64,000 nt of DNA from RCC1774 sp050330855 (GCA_050330855.1 JBHJNL010000138.1:1-64000), one strand, 5' to 3'. Shown: positions 8,500 to 17,724, counted from the stretch's first letter. Made by a program: numbers and translations. Notes: a model not told the origin generated them from the letters alone.

Positions 8500-8532
8500 A
8501 CAGGCATAAAGCATCACCAGCTCTATGCCTGT
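8500..8532. terminator. Inverted repeat between convergent genes, probable bidirectional terminator
   Basis: ACAGGCATA (8500-8508) pairs perfectly with TATGCCTGT (8524-8532) across a 15-base loop. It lies between the stop of mnmA (8493) and the stop of the convergent gene (8555). There is no long T-run, so termination is inferred from position and pairing. Confidence 0.6.
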
Positions 8533-8554
8533 AAAGATTTGCCAGAAAGCAGAA

Positions 8555-9391
8555 CTAGCGAAATTTATTGGGTTGAAGCCGTCGCCCTGGGCTGGGTGCG
8601 ACCGAACGGTTAAAAGGAACACCATCCATCAGAGCTTTGCCCGTGCCGCCATCCGAGGCGTCAAGGTAGGGCTTGAGCTGAATGCCTGCCGAACTGGACC
8701 GAGTGCTGGGCTTGCTGAGCGCAGAGATACCGATGTTAATGAGTTCATCCAACGTGCCACCGCCAAGATTGCCAATGGAGGTTGGTGTCCCGCCGACATA
8801 GGTGGTCACGCCCTGGGTTTGTTGCCCACTATCGGCGATGGTGAGATTTTCAAACACGGAGTCACGAGTCTGGATCGCATTCTGATTAGGGGGTACCGTG
8901 AAGACCAAGCGACAGCGGCTATTCTTTTCAGTGGTGACACAGACGGTATTATAGCCATTCTCCGTTGAAGTCTGTAGCTCTTGCAAACCGTCGGGGCGGT
9001 ATTCCTCTAGCCGTTTTGCAATTTCGAGACAGCGTAGTTCAGTGGTCCATCCCCCGCCCATCTGCTGCGGAATCGCCCAAGGGAACGCTTCGTTGGGACG
9101 ACTCTCTGGGTTGTACATCACCGTGTAATTATTGTTGCTGTACTGACAAGAAAATCGTTCGCTTTTGGACACCGTTGAAGATTGAGTGGCAGCATCAGGC
9201 TCTTCTGCGGTTGTGGGATCACCACTACTGGGAGGCTCGTCAACAGCATCACCTGAATCTTCAACACTAGGCTCCACCGTGGGGAGATCTGATTCTGATT
9301 GGGCCAGGGTGGGAGATGCGATCGCAACGGCACCCACCAAAGCAACAACAATATGCAGCGCTCGTCGTCGCTGCCGACTCATACTTATCAT
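8555..9391 (-). CDS. COP23-domain secreted protein
   Basis: A 278-aa protein with a signal peptide (residues 1-30), an acidic Ser/Pro/Glu-rich linker (to about 75), and a domain with the pattern FSCQYSN..NYTVMYNP...W..P..MGGGWT...RC..IAKRLEE...GL..L....ENGYNTVCV.......C. This fits COP23, named after a circadian oscillating membrane protein of Cyanothece. Paired cysteines suggest disulfides outside the cytoplasm. The C-terminal 80 residues are low-complexity and variable. No function is established for the family. Confidence 0.75.
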   Translation of the reverse strand: MISMSRQRRRALHIVVALVGAVAIASPTLAQSESDLPTVEPSVEDSGDAVDEPPSSGDPTTAEEPDAATQSSTVSKSERFSCQYSNNNYTVMYNPESRPNEAFPWAIPQQMGGGWTTELRCLEIAKRLEEYRPDGLQELQTSTENGYNTVCVTTEKNSRCRLVFTVPPNQNAIQTRDSVFENLTIADSGQQTQGVTTYVGGTPTSIGNLGGGTLDELINIGISALSKPSTRSSSAGIQLKPYLDASDGGTGKALMDGVPFNRSVAPSPGRRLQPNKFR

Positions 9392-9556
9392 GGGAACACA
9401 CCTCGAAATATCTGCTGGGGAAGAAAAGGCTCTATGAAAACCAGACCCCAGTCAGAACATCTGGGTTCCCCAATTTCCTGGAGAAATGTTACGAAACTTT
9501 ATTAATTGGTATACTACCTGGGTACTCTAGCCGTAAAGCTGAAGGATTCTCGTTAC

Positions 9557-10531
9557 ATGACAGCAGCACTCAAGCCTCGCACGATTCCCCCTGAGTTTCT
9601 GCTGCCCCCCGAAACCTTTGGCCCGACGATATGGATTTCTATAGCGGCGGTTACCCTACTCATCTGCGGAACCCTGGGACAGTTTATCTGGAAGTGGCCT
9701 AGCTGGTGTTCTTTCCTCTGCAGCATGGTGGCACTCCATCTCGCCGGTACGATTATTCACGAAGCCTCTCACAACGCCGCCCACCGAAATAAAATTGTAA
9801 ACTCAGCCCTAGGCCATGTCAGCGCCCTCATGCTGGGCTTTGCCTTTCCGGTCTTTACCCGCGTACATCTGCAGCACCACGCCAACGTCAACGATCCCGA
9901 AAACGATCCTGATCATTTTGTCTCTACAGGTGGCCCCCTGTGGCTGATTGCAGCGCGCTTCTTTTACCACGAGATTTTCTTCTTTCGGCGTCGCCTCTGG
10001 CGCAAATATGAGTTACTAGAATGGGCCTTGAGCCGCCTCTACCTAGTGGCCCTCATTGCTTGTTCGCTTCAGTTTGGCTTTATCCACTTTGTCCTCAATT
10101 TTTGGTTTGTCCCTGCCCTGATTGTGGGAATCACCTACGGCTTATTCTTTGACTATTTCCCCCACCGACCGTTTCAAGAGACCGCCCGGTGGCGCAACGC
10201 CCGCATTTACGCTAGCCCCGTTCTCAACGTCCTGATTCTGAGCCAGAACTACCACCTGATCCACCATCTGTGGCCCTCTATCCCCTGGTATCGGATCGAG
10301 CCATCTTATGTTGCGGTTAAGCACCTCCTTGATGAGCGCAACTCACCTCAAACCTTTGGTGTTTTTGATGATCGCAAGAACTTCACTGACTTTCTCTACG
10401 ATATTTTTGTGGGTGTTCGTATTGAAGGCGCAGAGCCAGCACCGCTAGAAGCTGAGTTAGTCCTCTCTAACGACAACAACACAGAGACATTAGAACCTGT
10501 GCGGGTGGCCGTTGAGGCTAACGGTAGCTAA
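9557..10531 (+). CDS. crtR: Beta-carotene hydroxylase (membrane fatty-acid-hydroxylase/desaturase type)
   Basis: A 324-aa di-iron membrane enzyme. Three histidine boxes are visible: HEASHNAAH, then HLQHHANVNDPENDPDH, then HLIHHLWP, separated by hydrophobic segments. Their spacing, PPEFLLPP near the start and SIPWYRI after the last box match CrtR, which hydroxylates beta-ionone rings to give zeaxanthin and related xanthophylls. I chose ATG 9557; an in-frame TTG at 9506 would add 17 residues unlike the family. The last about 40 residues are acidic and variable. A strong terminator follows. Confidence 0.9.
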   Translation: MTAALKPRTIPPEFLLPPETFGPTIWISIAAVTLLICGTLGQFIWKWPSWCSFLCSMVALHLAGTIIHEASHNAAHRNKIVNSALGHVSALMLGFAFPVFTRVHLQHHANVNDPENDPDHFVSTGGPLWLIAARFFYHEIFFFRRRLWRKYELLEWALSRLYLVALIACSLQFGFIHFVLNFWFVPALIVGITYGLFFDYFPHRPFQETARWRNARIYASPVLNVLILSQNYHLIHHLWPSIPWYRIEPSYVAVKHLLDERNSPQTFGVFDDRKNFTDFLYDIFVGVRIEGAEPAPLEAELVLSNDNNTETLEPVRVAVEANGS

Positions 10532-10570
10532 AGGATAATCTGGGTAAAACGAAATAGACAAACCCCAAAA

Positions 10571-10593
10571 GAGCCAGCATTTGCTGGCTCTTT
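10571..10593 (+). terminator. Rho-independent terminator after crtR
   Basis: GAGCCAGC (10571-10578) pairs with GCTGGCTC (10583-10590) around a 4-base loop and is followed by TTTG. It lies 40 bases after the crtR stop. An upstream A-run (CAAAA) would let it act for the convergent gene as well. Confidence 0.85.
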
Positions 10594-10645
10594 GTCATGA
10601 GATGAAAGATTGGTGAAACAGTTGCTTTGCCAATGAGACATCGCG

Positions 10646-11008
10646 CTAACTATCGTGAGCATCCGAGTCAACATCGGGAATCGATAGCCCCTCAAACAAA
10701 CTGGTATCCAGCTCCATGCGTTGCTCCATTTTGCGTAAAAAGTAGCCCGTCATCATCGCAGACCCAAGCAAGCCGGCCAGATTATCTCGCTCTGTGACCA
10801 CCTGAACGCTAAAAGCTTCGCTCGGCAGAACTCCTACTAATCCCTGAACATTCTGAGAAATAATCTGCTTTATTTCTGGACTCACAGATTTTGCCACCCG
10901 AGCTAACACCTCTGGCGGCTGATTTTGCAAGTACTTGATCAGGAGGTTCGCTTGTCCCTCATCCGAGTCATTGATAATGAAATTGGCGTTTTCGGGGTCA
11001 AATGACAT
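10646..11008 (-). CDS. DUF760-domain protein
   Basis: A 120-aa protein conserved in cyanobacteria and plastids. The DUF760 core is clear: LIKYLQNQPPEVLARVAKSV, then SPEIKQIISQNVQGLVGVLP, then DNLAGLLGSAMMTGYFLRKMEQRMEL. It is predicted soluble and mostly helical, with no known activity. I placed the start at ATG 11008, preceded by AGAGGG; a GTG two codons upstream is possible. The acidic C-terminus (PDVDSDAHDS) is variable. Confidence 0.85.
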   Translation of the reverse strand: MSFDPENANFIINDSDEGQANLLIKYLQNQPPEVLARVAKSVSPEIKQIISQNVQGLVGVLPSEAFSVQVVTERDNLAGLLGSAMMTGYFLRKMEQRMELDTSLFEGLSIPDVDSDAHDS

Positions 11009-11204
11009 AGGCACCCTCTAAGTTGCTGCTTTCATTGTTACATCCATCCCCCCTAGTATGCCCACCGAAGCAGTGGTGTGAAGCCCGAACCTTATTATTT
11101 TCTGAAGCCTTCACTGCACTAGAGTTTTGGGGTTTATCTAGGTTCATTAGACCGTAGCATAAACTTTCCATAATCGCTCTAGGCAGAGAAAAATCCTGCC
11201 CGTT

Positions 11205-11900
11205 TCAAACCGATTGAAGGTCATCTAGTCTGGCTTTGACAGCCTGGATATCCTGCCACATCAACCATTTAGGACTGCCCGTTTTCCGAGAGGGGTTCCG
11301 CAACAGATAGGCTGGATGCAGAATGGGCATACACTGATATCCCTGCCAGTCCATCCACTGACCGCGAATTTTGGTAATGCCCTGCTTGTTCCCCGTCAGC
11401 CCTCGCACAGCGGTTGCCCCCGTCAGCAAAATGATTTTGGGGTTGACCAACCGGATTTGCTCAAAGACATAGGGTTTGCAGGCTGCTGACTCCTCTGGGG
11501 TCGGGGTTCTGTTATTAGGGGGTCTACATTTGACGACATTGGCAATGTAGACATCTTGCTCAGAATCTAGACTCACTGAGGCTAAAATCTTTTCGAGAAG
11601 CTGACCGGCACGACCGACAAAGGGCAAGCCCGTTTCATCTTCTTGCTGCCCTGGCCCTTCGCCAATCACCATCAGCGGTGCGTTGGGGTTACCTCGGCTA
11701 ATCACCACGTTCGTTCGGCCTGCAGCTAAGTCACACCGCTGGCAGCTCTTGCAGTGTGGCTCCAGCTCTTCCAGGGTGGCATAGGTACCTGCAGGAATAG
11801 GAACCTGAGCGCTGGTCGGAATCATTGCAGGATCAAAGTCAGCAGGCGGTGGAGTAGGGGTCGAGGTATTAAATAGACTCGTTTGTTCTTCGCTAGACAT
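11205..11900 (-). CDS. Type 4 (iron-sulfur) uracil-DNA glycosylase
   Basis: A 231-aa DNA repair enzyme that removes uracil from DNA. It has the family 4 features: Cys pair CKSCQRC (residues 49-55), motif GEGPGQQEDETGLPFVGRAG with the active-site region, further Cys residues in VKCRPPNNR and AACKPY for the 4Fe-4S cluster, and the HPAYLLRNP motif. The first 35 residues are Pro/Thr-rich and variable. An IMPase-like gene ends 19 bases upstream on the same strand, so the two may be co-transcribed. Confidence 0.93.
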   Translation of the reverse strand: MSSEEQTSLFNTSTPTPPPADFDPAMIPTSAQVPIPAGTYATLEELEPHCKSCQRCDLAAGRTNVVISRGNPNAPLMVIGEGPGQQEDETGLPFVGRAGQLLEKILASVSLDSEQDVYIANVVKCRPPNNRTPTPEESAACKPYVFEQIRLVNPKIILLTGATAVRGLTGNKQGITKIRGQWMDWQGYQCMPILHPAYLLRNPSRKTGSPKWLMWQDIQAVKARLDDLQSV

Positions 11901-11918
11901 GGCAAGTTACGGGTGACG

Positions 11919-12770
11919 TTAGGCAGCGGCAACAGCCGTTTGAATGGGCCGTTGAAGGGCTTCAAGGTAGTGGGGCCAAGCCACGAGAATGGCTTGCTCA
12001 TGGGCCAGGGTATCGAGATTGAGGCGATCTGCAGTGAAAGCAAGGGTATCTCCCTCTAAGTCACAGCACACCAGGCCGGCGGCCTGTGCCAGTGCCAAGG
12101 GGCCGGTGGTGTCCCACAGCTTGACGCGACCGTTGAGATAGAGATAGAGACCTGCACGCCCCTGAATAACTTCCATCACTTTAAGGCCGAAGCTGCCCAG
12201 TCCCTGAAACTGAGCCGCTGGGATCTGTTGCTTGAGGACAGTGCCGTAATTGTTGCGATCGCGTTCCCCAATCATAATCGGACAAAAATCAGCGGTGGGC
12301 GGTGGGGGTGACTGGGCCAGCAACGGTAGGGCAGGGCCAGGACCACTGGCCTGAAAGAGTCCCCAATTTGGCCCCCCCCAATACATCTGGTCGCGAGAAG
12401 GGCTATAGACCCAACCGGCAAGGGGCTGATTATCCTCAAGCAGCCCCACCATCACAGCATAGTTGGGGCGACCGTGGATAAAATCTTCAGTCCCGTCCAA
12501 GGGATCAATGAGCCATAGTCTTGCATGGGGTTCATTAAAGGCCTGCACAGACTGGATATTTTCTTCAGTGATTAAGCCATCGTCAGGGAACCAATTCCTA
12601 AATTGGACCGTGAGCTGTCGATCCAGTGCCCTATCGACACTGGTGACAAAATCTTCGTGCCCCTTCGTCGAGACCTCAAAGGGCTGCGTTGCCATCCGTT
12701 TTGCCTGTTGCCCCATTTGTCGAATCAGGGACCGAATCTGTTGCGATTGTTCCGCCGAGACAGGGGACAT
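11919..12770 (-). CDS. Inositol monophosphatase-family phosphatase
   Basis: A 283-aa member of the Li+-sensitive Mg2+-dependent phosphatase superfamily. The metal ligands are visible: ITEEN (Glu), DPLDGTEDF (Asp-x-Leu-Asp-Gly-Thr) and WDTTGPLALAQAAG near the C-terminus. The superfamily covers inositol monophosphatase (SuhB) and 3'(2'),5'-bisphosphate nucleotidase (CysQ/SAL1); the sequence does not decide between them. The sulfate-activation gene sat elsewhere in the window makes a PAP phosphatase role plausible. It starts 4 bases after the GIY-YIG gene, suggesting an operon with it and the downstream UDG. Confidence 0.87.
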   Translation of the reverse strand: MSPVSAEQSQQIRSLIRQMGQQAKRMATQPFEVSTKGHEDFVTSVDRALDRQLTVQFRNWFPDDGLITEENIQSVQAFNEPHARLWLIDPLDGTEDFIHGRPNYAVMVGLLEDNQPLAGWVYSPSRDQMYWGGPNWGLFQASGPGPALPLLAQSPPPPTADFCPIMIGERDRNNYGTVLKQQIPAAQFQGLGSFGLKVMEVIQGRAGLYLYLNGRVKLWDTTGPLALAQAAGLVCCDLEGDTLAFTADRLNLDTLAHEQAILVAWPHYLEALQRPIQTAVAAA

Positions 12771-12774
12771 AAAC

Positions 12775-13320
12775 TCACTTCAAATCTAATAGACCAGTTT
12801 CTTTGAGCTTAGGGTTGAATCGCAGCGGCTCTTGTACCCCCCGTTCAGCCAAAACTTCTAAAATTTCAGCTTCAATGCGACGGGCCGCTTGCTTGAGAAC
12901 CTTGACCTGCGCGATCTCATCTAGCTCTGGATTATTGTACTGGGTTAACTCCTCAGGCGTCATCGCGGCTTTCACATCAATGGCCTGTTCCCACTGATCT
13001 TTGTCGGGGCCATTGCCCTGGGGTTGTGCGCCATTTTCTGCAATCCAATCGTTACGAATAGATTCAAGTAGCGTCCGATTGGGCTTTTCTACCACCTGTG
13101 TTTTGAGCCAGTGGCAGTGCCGAGGCTGTCGAATCAGGTGCTGCTTTAGGCTGACCAGAATATCTCTGGAGTAGCCAACATACTGAAGGGTCTGATCCTC
13201 TGCAAAAATAGCGTAGGCTCCAATCTTGCCGCTCAGAGTGATTGGCAACAGTCCCTCGGCATCAATATAAGGATCATAATCAAGGCTAGCTAAGGCATTA
13301 ACCTGAGTCTCAGAAGGCAT
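12775..13320 (-). CDS. GIY-YIG nuclease-like protein, cyanobacterial type
   Basis: A 181-aa protein from ATG 13320. Residues about 25-90 form a GIY-YIG module: GAYAIF and LQYVGYSRDI stand for the two signature strands, with an Arg in the following helix and a Glu in ENGAQPQGNG. The C-terminal half is helical and charged. The module occurs in UvrC, homing endonucleases and many cyanobacterial proteins of unknown job. It heads a likely three-gene minus-strand operon with the IMPase and UDG genes, hinting at nucleic-acid repair. Confidence 0.75.
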   Translation of the reverse strand: MPSETQVNALASLDYDPYIDAEGLLPITLSGKIGAYAIFAEDQTLQYVGYSRDILVSLKQHLIRQPRHCHWLKTQVVEKPNRTLLESIRNDWIAENGAQPQGNGPDKDQWEQAIDVKAAMTPEELTQYNNPELDEIAQVKVLKQAARRIEAEILEVLAERGVQEPLRFNPKLKETGLLDLK

Positions 13321-13346
13321 AAATATCAACTGTGCAAGCGCCAGTC

Positions 13347-14768
13347 CTAGTATGCCTGACCCTCTGGACTGAGGGGTAAAAAGATTGTCAATACTTCACC
13401 TTGTCGCTGATGCTGGCGCACGCTGAGTTTGCCCCCTAGGGCTTGAAATAAATTTTTGGTCACCGGCAGGCTCAAGCTCAGCCCTCCCGTTTCTGGCTGC
13501 ACCATGAGCACATGCCCCACAGATTTCAAGGTGGGGGTTTTCGGTGAATGAGCTGAAGACGTGGTGCAGTCTTGCACATGGGATTTTAGCTCTAGCTTGA
13601 GCTGTTCCCCTGCAACAGAGACCTGGAGTTCAATTTCGCTCCCCGACGAGAGACTATGGCTGAGGCGATCAATTAATCCAGTCAGCACCTGATCGAGCAT
13701 CATCGGATCACTAATCACCACGGCGGGGAGCTGCTGGGGGACTCGAACACTGAGGGACAGCTCACGGCGCGCCGCCTGCTTCTGCCAGCGGCTGATATTT
13801 TCTTCTAGCACCTGCTGCAAGGAGATCGGCTGTAGTGTTTTGGGGGCCTTGGAAGAGTCCGTATTGGTCATCTCCATTGCCCGAAAGATCAGACCAAAGC
13901 GATCGATCTGATCGCGACACTCTCGCTGAATTGACTCTAAGCGATGGAAGACTTCAGCCGGCAGATCCGACCGTTTCAGCAGCAGCCGAGTAAAGGTCTG
14001 AATGGTGGCTAAGGGCGTCCGAACTTCATGGGCGATCGCCTGTAAAAGTTCCGCAGCCAGTCCCGATGAGGCTTGCTCTAGCGAGTGCTGAGCAGCCTGT
14101 GTTCTCTGTCCTTCTTCAACGTCTCGCTGCGGTCGGGGTGGGGAGATCTTCATGGTTTCGGTCACGCGAACCGCCGTTTGGAGCAGGTGCCGACTGAACT
14201 GCAGGGGTATCCGGTAGTCAGGGGTCTGGATTGGGAACTGGGCGACGAGGACGTCAAAGGCTTCTGACTGGTGGGGACGGGTGAGCTGAACACGGGAACG
14301 GAGCGCGTTTAACGCCTGCTCAATGGTATCGGGACTGAAGGAAAATTGGAACTGGACGCCATCAGCACTCTGCTCCAACACGGCCAACCAACTAAACACC
14401 GTGGTTTGAATCAGGCAAAACCGCTCAGTATTGATCGGATCGGCTGGCAACAACGGAATGACTTGACCCGTTTCCGCCACCGTTGCCTGCGGCCCTGAAT
14501 CGCCAGAGGGAAGCTGAAAGCGTCTGGACTGCTCATTGGAGAAAATCAGCGATTGAAGGTTGCCAAGCCGTCGGGGTTCATTAAATAGGGGAATTGGTCC
14601 TGAGAGGATAAATCCCTGCGGTGGACAAATATCGTCGGGATCGCCCGACTGAGAGCACTGTGACAAGAGCTGGGTCATAGTTGCGATCGCAACTTCCCAT
14701 TCTCGAATCGCGTGACCACTAGTCGCTAGAGCAGCTTCCGGCTCTTGAAGTGCGATCACCTCGCTCAT
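13347..14768 (-). CDS. Histidine-kinase-like protein with degenerate ATPase domain
   Basis: A protein of about 473 aa if it starts at ATG 14768 (the frame is open to 14855 with ATGs at 14792 and 14786). The N-terminal about 200 residues are a cyanobacterial sensor region I cannot name. The dimerisation H-box is intact, AHEVRTPLATI, with its His codon at 14038-14040. The C-terminal ATPase region is poorly conserved: the N-box asparagine is absent (LTGLIDRLSHSL) and there is no DxGxG motif, though GGLSLSLPVTKNL resembles the last glycine box. It may be a pseudokinase or rely on a partner. No response regulator is adjacent. Confidence 0.75.
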   Translation of the reverse strand: MSEVIALQEPEAALATSGHAIREWEVAIATMTQLLSQCSQSGDPDDICPPQGFILSGPIPLFNEPRRLGNLQSLIFSNEQSRRFQLPSGDSGPQATVAETGQVIPLLPADPINTERFCLIQTTVFSWLAVLEQSADGVQFQFSFSPDTIEQALNALRSRVQLTRPHQSEAFDVLVAQFPIQTPDYRIPLQFSRHLLQTAVRVTETMKISPPRPQRDVEEGQRTQAAQHSLEQASSGLAAELLQAIAHEVRTPLATIQTFTRLLLKRSDLPAEVFHRLESIQRECRDQIDRFGLIFRAMEMTNTDSSKAPKTLQPISLQQVLEENISRWQKQAARRELSLSVRVPQQLPAVVISDPMMLDQVLTGLIDRLSHSLSSGSEIELQVSVAGEQLKLELKSHVQDCTTSSAHSPKTPTLKSVGHVLMVQPETGGLSLSLPVTKNLFQALGGKLSVRQHQRQGEVLTIFLPLSPEGQAY

Positions 14769-15059
14769 TGTTGGCACTACCCACATGGTCATACTCAATA
14801 CATGAATGTGATGGGATTGATTTGCTCTCTTTGAGAGTATCGAGAACAGAGCCAAACTGACTAGGGTTGAAACCGAACCCCAAAGGTGTAGAACACAACC
14901 CCTACCGCCATCGCTCTAGAGGGTGCTAGCCTCTAATCTTGGCGCTATTGCGATCTCAGATCACTAGCACCGACCGCGACCTTAAACGTTAAGATAGATA
15001 AACTTACAGGGTTTCCCTGTTTGTTGTTTGTGATTCTCTGTAACGAACAGGATATTGAT

Positions 15060-16175
15060 ATGTCAGGCACCGCAGCCATTTTTGCCATGATTGCCGTTAT
15101 CGGTCTATTAGTTGCGGTTCACGAACTCGGTCATTTTCTGGCCGCCCGACTGCAGGGAATTCACGTCAATCGTTTTTCCATTGGCTTTGGTCCTGCACTA
15201 TGGCGATACCAAGGCCCAGAGACAGAATATGCACTCCGCAGCATTCCGCTTGGGGGTTACGTGGGGTTCCCCGATGATGACCCAGACAGCGACATCAACC
15301 CCAGCGATCCGAATCTGCTCAAGAATCGTCCCCTGCTCGATCGGGCCATTGTGATTAGCGCAGGGGTCATTGCTAATTTAGTTTTTGCCTATTTCATTCT
15401 GGTGATGCAGCTCGGCGTGATGGGCGTTGTTGATTACCAACCCGGCGTTTTAATTAGCCAAGTGGCCGCAGAGGTTAGCTCGGTGGCAGCAGAGGCTGGC
15501 GTTCAAGCCGGTGACGTGGTGGTTGCCATTAACAATCAGCCCCTCGGTGAGGGAGATGTGGCAACGACGACCTTAATGGAAACCATCAAAAACAGCCCGA
15601 ATCAGCTACTACAGTTGAGGCTTCAGCGCGGAGAGCAATCCCTTGAGGTCAGCCTGACACCTCGTGTATCAGACAGCGGCAACGTTCAAATTGGGGTGCA
15701 GCTCTTTCCTAATATCAAGCAGCTTCCAGGGGGTCGAGCGGCGCGACGTACCCCCCATAGTCCTGTTGAAATATTAGGGGCTGCTGCAGACGAATATCAA
15801 AAAATTGTAGTGTACATGGCGGGTACCTTTGGTCAGTTGATTGGCAATTTCAAAGAAGCCGCCGGACAAGTCGCTGGCCCTGTGGGTATTGTCGCCATGG
15901 GGGCCGAGATGGCGAGTACCGACGTGTCTCGACTCTTTGATTTTGCCGCCGTGATCAGCATTAATCTGGCCTTTATTAATATCCTGCCCCTACCGGCCCT
16001 GGATGGGGGTCAGCTTGCCTTTCTGTTGATTGAAGGGGTGTTAGGCAAGCCCCTCCCCGCAAAAATTCAAGAGTGGGTGATGCAAACCGGTTTAGTGCTG
16101 CTACTCAGCCTAGGGGTAGTCTTAATTGTGCGTGACACCGCAAACCTCAACTGGGTCCAGCAACTGTTTCAGTAA
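15060..16175 (+). CDS. rseP: RseP-type site-2 zinc metalloprotease
   Basis: A 371-aa membrane protease that cuts transmembrane segments of target proteins. HELGH in the first helix binds zinc, FSIGFGP and IPLGGYV follow, one PDZ domain spans about residues 135-210, and the third zinc ligand lies in LPLPALDGGQ. I chose ATG 15060 because MSGTAAIFAMIAVIGLLVAVHELGHF starts as the family does; 13 upstream codons are probably untranslated. The nth gene follows after 10 bases. Confidence 0.95.
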   Translation: MSGTAAIFAMIAVIGLLVAVHELGHFLAARLQGIHVNRFSIGFGPALWRYQGPETEYALRSIPLGGYVGFPDDDPDSDINPSDPNLLKNRPLLDRAIVISAGVIANLVFAYFILVMQLGVMGVVDYQPGVLISQVAAEVSSVAAEAGVQAGDVVVAINNQPLGEGDVATTTLMETIKNSPNQLLQLRLQRGEQSLEVSLTPRVSDSGNVQIGVQLFPNIKQLPGGRAARRTPHSPVEILGAAADEYQKIVVYMAGTFGQLIGNFKEAAGQVAGPVGIVAMGAEMASTDVSRLFDFAAVISINLAFINILPLPALDGGQLAFLLIEGVLGKPLPAKIQEWVMQTGLVLLLSLGVVLIVRDTANLNWVQQLFQ

Positions 16176-16185
16176 ATAATTAATT

Positions 16186-16863
16186 TTGCCTGCTCTCTCT
16201 AAACAGAAACAAAAGGCCCTAGAGCTACTGAACCGACTCCAGCAGCTTTACCCCGATGCCACCTGTAGCCTTGATTACGAGACTCCAGTGCAGCTTTTGG
16301 TGGCAACCATCCTCTCGGCACAGTGTACCGATGAGCGGGTCAATCTAGTCACACCTCACCTCTTTGCTCAATTCCCTAATGCTCTGACCCTAGCGGGTGC
16401 TGAACGAGATCAGATTGAGGCACTGGTTCACTCTACGGGGTTCTATCGAAATAAGGCCAAGCATATCCAGCAAGCCTGCCACAAAATCATGACTGATTTT
16501 AAGGGAGAAGTTCCCCAGCAAATGGAGCAGCTTCTCACCCTGCCAGGAGTAGCCCGCAAAACAGCCAATGTGGTCTTGGCCCATGCCTTTGGGATCAACG
16601 CCGGCGTTACCGTAGATACCCATGTCAAGCGCCTCAGCAATCGGTTGGGGTTAACTAAGCATCAAGAGCCGGTCAAAATTGAACGCGATTTAATGGCGCT
16701 CCTGCCCCAACCAGACTGGGAGAACTGGTCGATTCGGCTGATTTATCATGGTCGGGCTGTATGCAAGGCTCGAAAACCAGAGTGCGATCGCTGCACCCTC
16801 ACAGATCTTTGTCCTTCTGCAGGGCTAACAGTGGCCTCAAAAACGACTCGAAACTCAAAATAA
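16186..16863 (+). CDS. nth: Endonuclease III (DNA glycosylase/AP lyase)
   Basis: A base-excision repair enzyme acting on oxidised pyrimidines; 225 aa with an apparent TTG start. The helix-hairpin-helix LPGVARKTANVVL carries the catalytic lysine, VDTHVKRL carries the catalytic aspartate, and the C-terminal CKARKPECDRCTLTDLC gives the C-x6-C-x2-C-x5-C 4Fe-4S site. It follows rseP by 10 bases and is probably co-transcribed. Confidence 0.97.
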   Translation: MPALSKQKQKALELLNRLQQLYPDATCSLDYETPVQLLVATILSAQCTDERVNLVTPHLFAQFPNALTLAGAERDQIEALVHSTGFYRNKAKHIQQACHKIMTDFKGEVPQQMEQLLTLPGVARKTANVVLAHAFGINAGVTVDTHVKRLSNRLGLTKHQEPVKIERDLMALLPQPDWENWSIRLIYHGRAVCKARKPECDRCTLTDLCPSAGLTVASKTTRNSK

Positions 16864-16938
16864 AATCTTAGGACTTCGACAAAGTTAGTTACTATAGTGA
16901 GTACTGTCTAAACAAAGAAATAGGTATTCCACAGGTCC

Positions 16939-17241
16939 ATGGCAAAGAAAAGCATGATTGAGCGCGAAAAGAAGCGCGAAAAGATGGTTGCGAAGTACGC
17001 TCATAAGCGACAGTCCATCCAGGATCAAATTAATCAGGCCACATCACAACAAGAGAAGATGGACCTGCATCGTCAATTGCAGCGCCTGCCCAGGAATAGC
17101 GCCCCTACTCGTCTCCGCAACCGCTGCTGGGTAACAGGACGGCCTCGCGGCTACTATCGTGATTTCGGCCTATCCCGTCACTGCCTCAGAGAGATGGCCC
17201 ACGAGGGCTTGCTGCCAGGCGTGCGTAAAGCAAGCTGGTAG
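16939..17241 (+). CDS. rpsN: 30S ribosomal protein uS14
   Basis: A 100-aa basic protein that binds 16S rRNA in the head of the small subunit. It has the long, zinc-free form used in cyanobacteria and plastids: MAKKSMIEREKKREK at the start and the conserved RNRCWVTGRPRGYYRDFGLSRH..REMAHEGLLPG-V at the end. It is a single-gene unit, followed by a large inverted repeat. Confidence 0.97.
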   Translation: MAKKSMIEREKKREKMVAKYAHKRQSIQDQINQATSQQEKMDLHRQLQRLPRNSAPTRLRNRCWVTGRPRGYYRDFGLSRHCLREMAHEGLLPGVRKASW

Positions 17242-17275
17242 TCAGCGGCATTGCCAGCCCAATAATCAATCCATC

Positions 17276-17325
17276 AAAAGCAAGCATAGAGAATCTGTAT
17301 GATCAGCATTCCCATGCTTGCTTTT
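17276..17325. terminator. 12-bp inverted repeat between convergent genes
   Basis: AAAAGCAAGCAT (17276-17287) pairs perfectly with ATGCTTGCTTTT (17314-17325), with a 26-base loop. The arms give an A-run on one side and a T-run on the other, the pattern of a bidirectional terminator serving rpsN and the convergent gene ending at 17354. The long loop is unusual. Confidence 0.7.
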
Positions 17326-17353
17326 CCATTGGGTCAATGATGTCATCCGACGT

Positions 17354-17686
17354 CTATGACTGGCCGCAACAGGTATCAATGCCTAGACTCATGAGCAACA
17401 GATCACTGACGGCATTGGCAACAGCAAACTCGCTATAAAAGCTTTTAGAAAAATCAAACGCCTGCATCTCGGTCAAAATAGCCACCAGAAGCGCCCCTAA
17501 GTCATTTTCTCCCTCCATGCGTTGACGGAGATAAATTCTAGCGGCTTGGTCCGCAATCTTTTGATTCACGGGTTCTGGCAAAAACTCAGTGTCGAGCCAT
17601 TCTTGCAGGGCAACCCTCAGCCATCCCGCTTCCTGTTGAGGATGCTGGCTTGGAGGTAAGACTTTAGGCTCAACGGGCTGGACCAT
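17354..17686 (-). CDS. Small conserved protein of unknown function
   Basis: A 110-aa soluble, probably helical protein with a Pro-rich N-terminus and the C-terminus LGIDTCCGQS, which has adjacent cysteines. It looks like a conserved cyanobacterial protein by composition and by the ordered core (WLRVALQEWLDTEFLPE, NQKIADQAARIYLRQRM), but I cannot name a family. It lies 38 bases downstream of the DivIVA-like gene on the same strand, so coaD, the DivIVA-like gene and this gene may form one operon. Confidence 0.65.
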   Translation of the reverse strand: MVQPVEPKVLPPSQHPQQEAGWLRVALQEWLDTEFLPEPVNQKIADQAARIYLRQRMEGENDLGALLVAILTEMQAFDFSKSFYSEFAVANAVSDLLLMSLGIDTCCGQS

Positions 17687-17724
17687 AGACCTAATCCCTT
17701 TATATTTCTAGGTACCAGTCTAGC

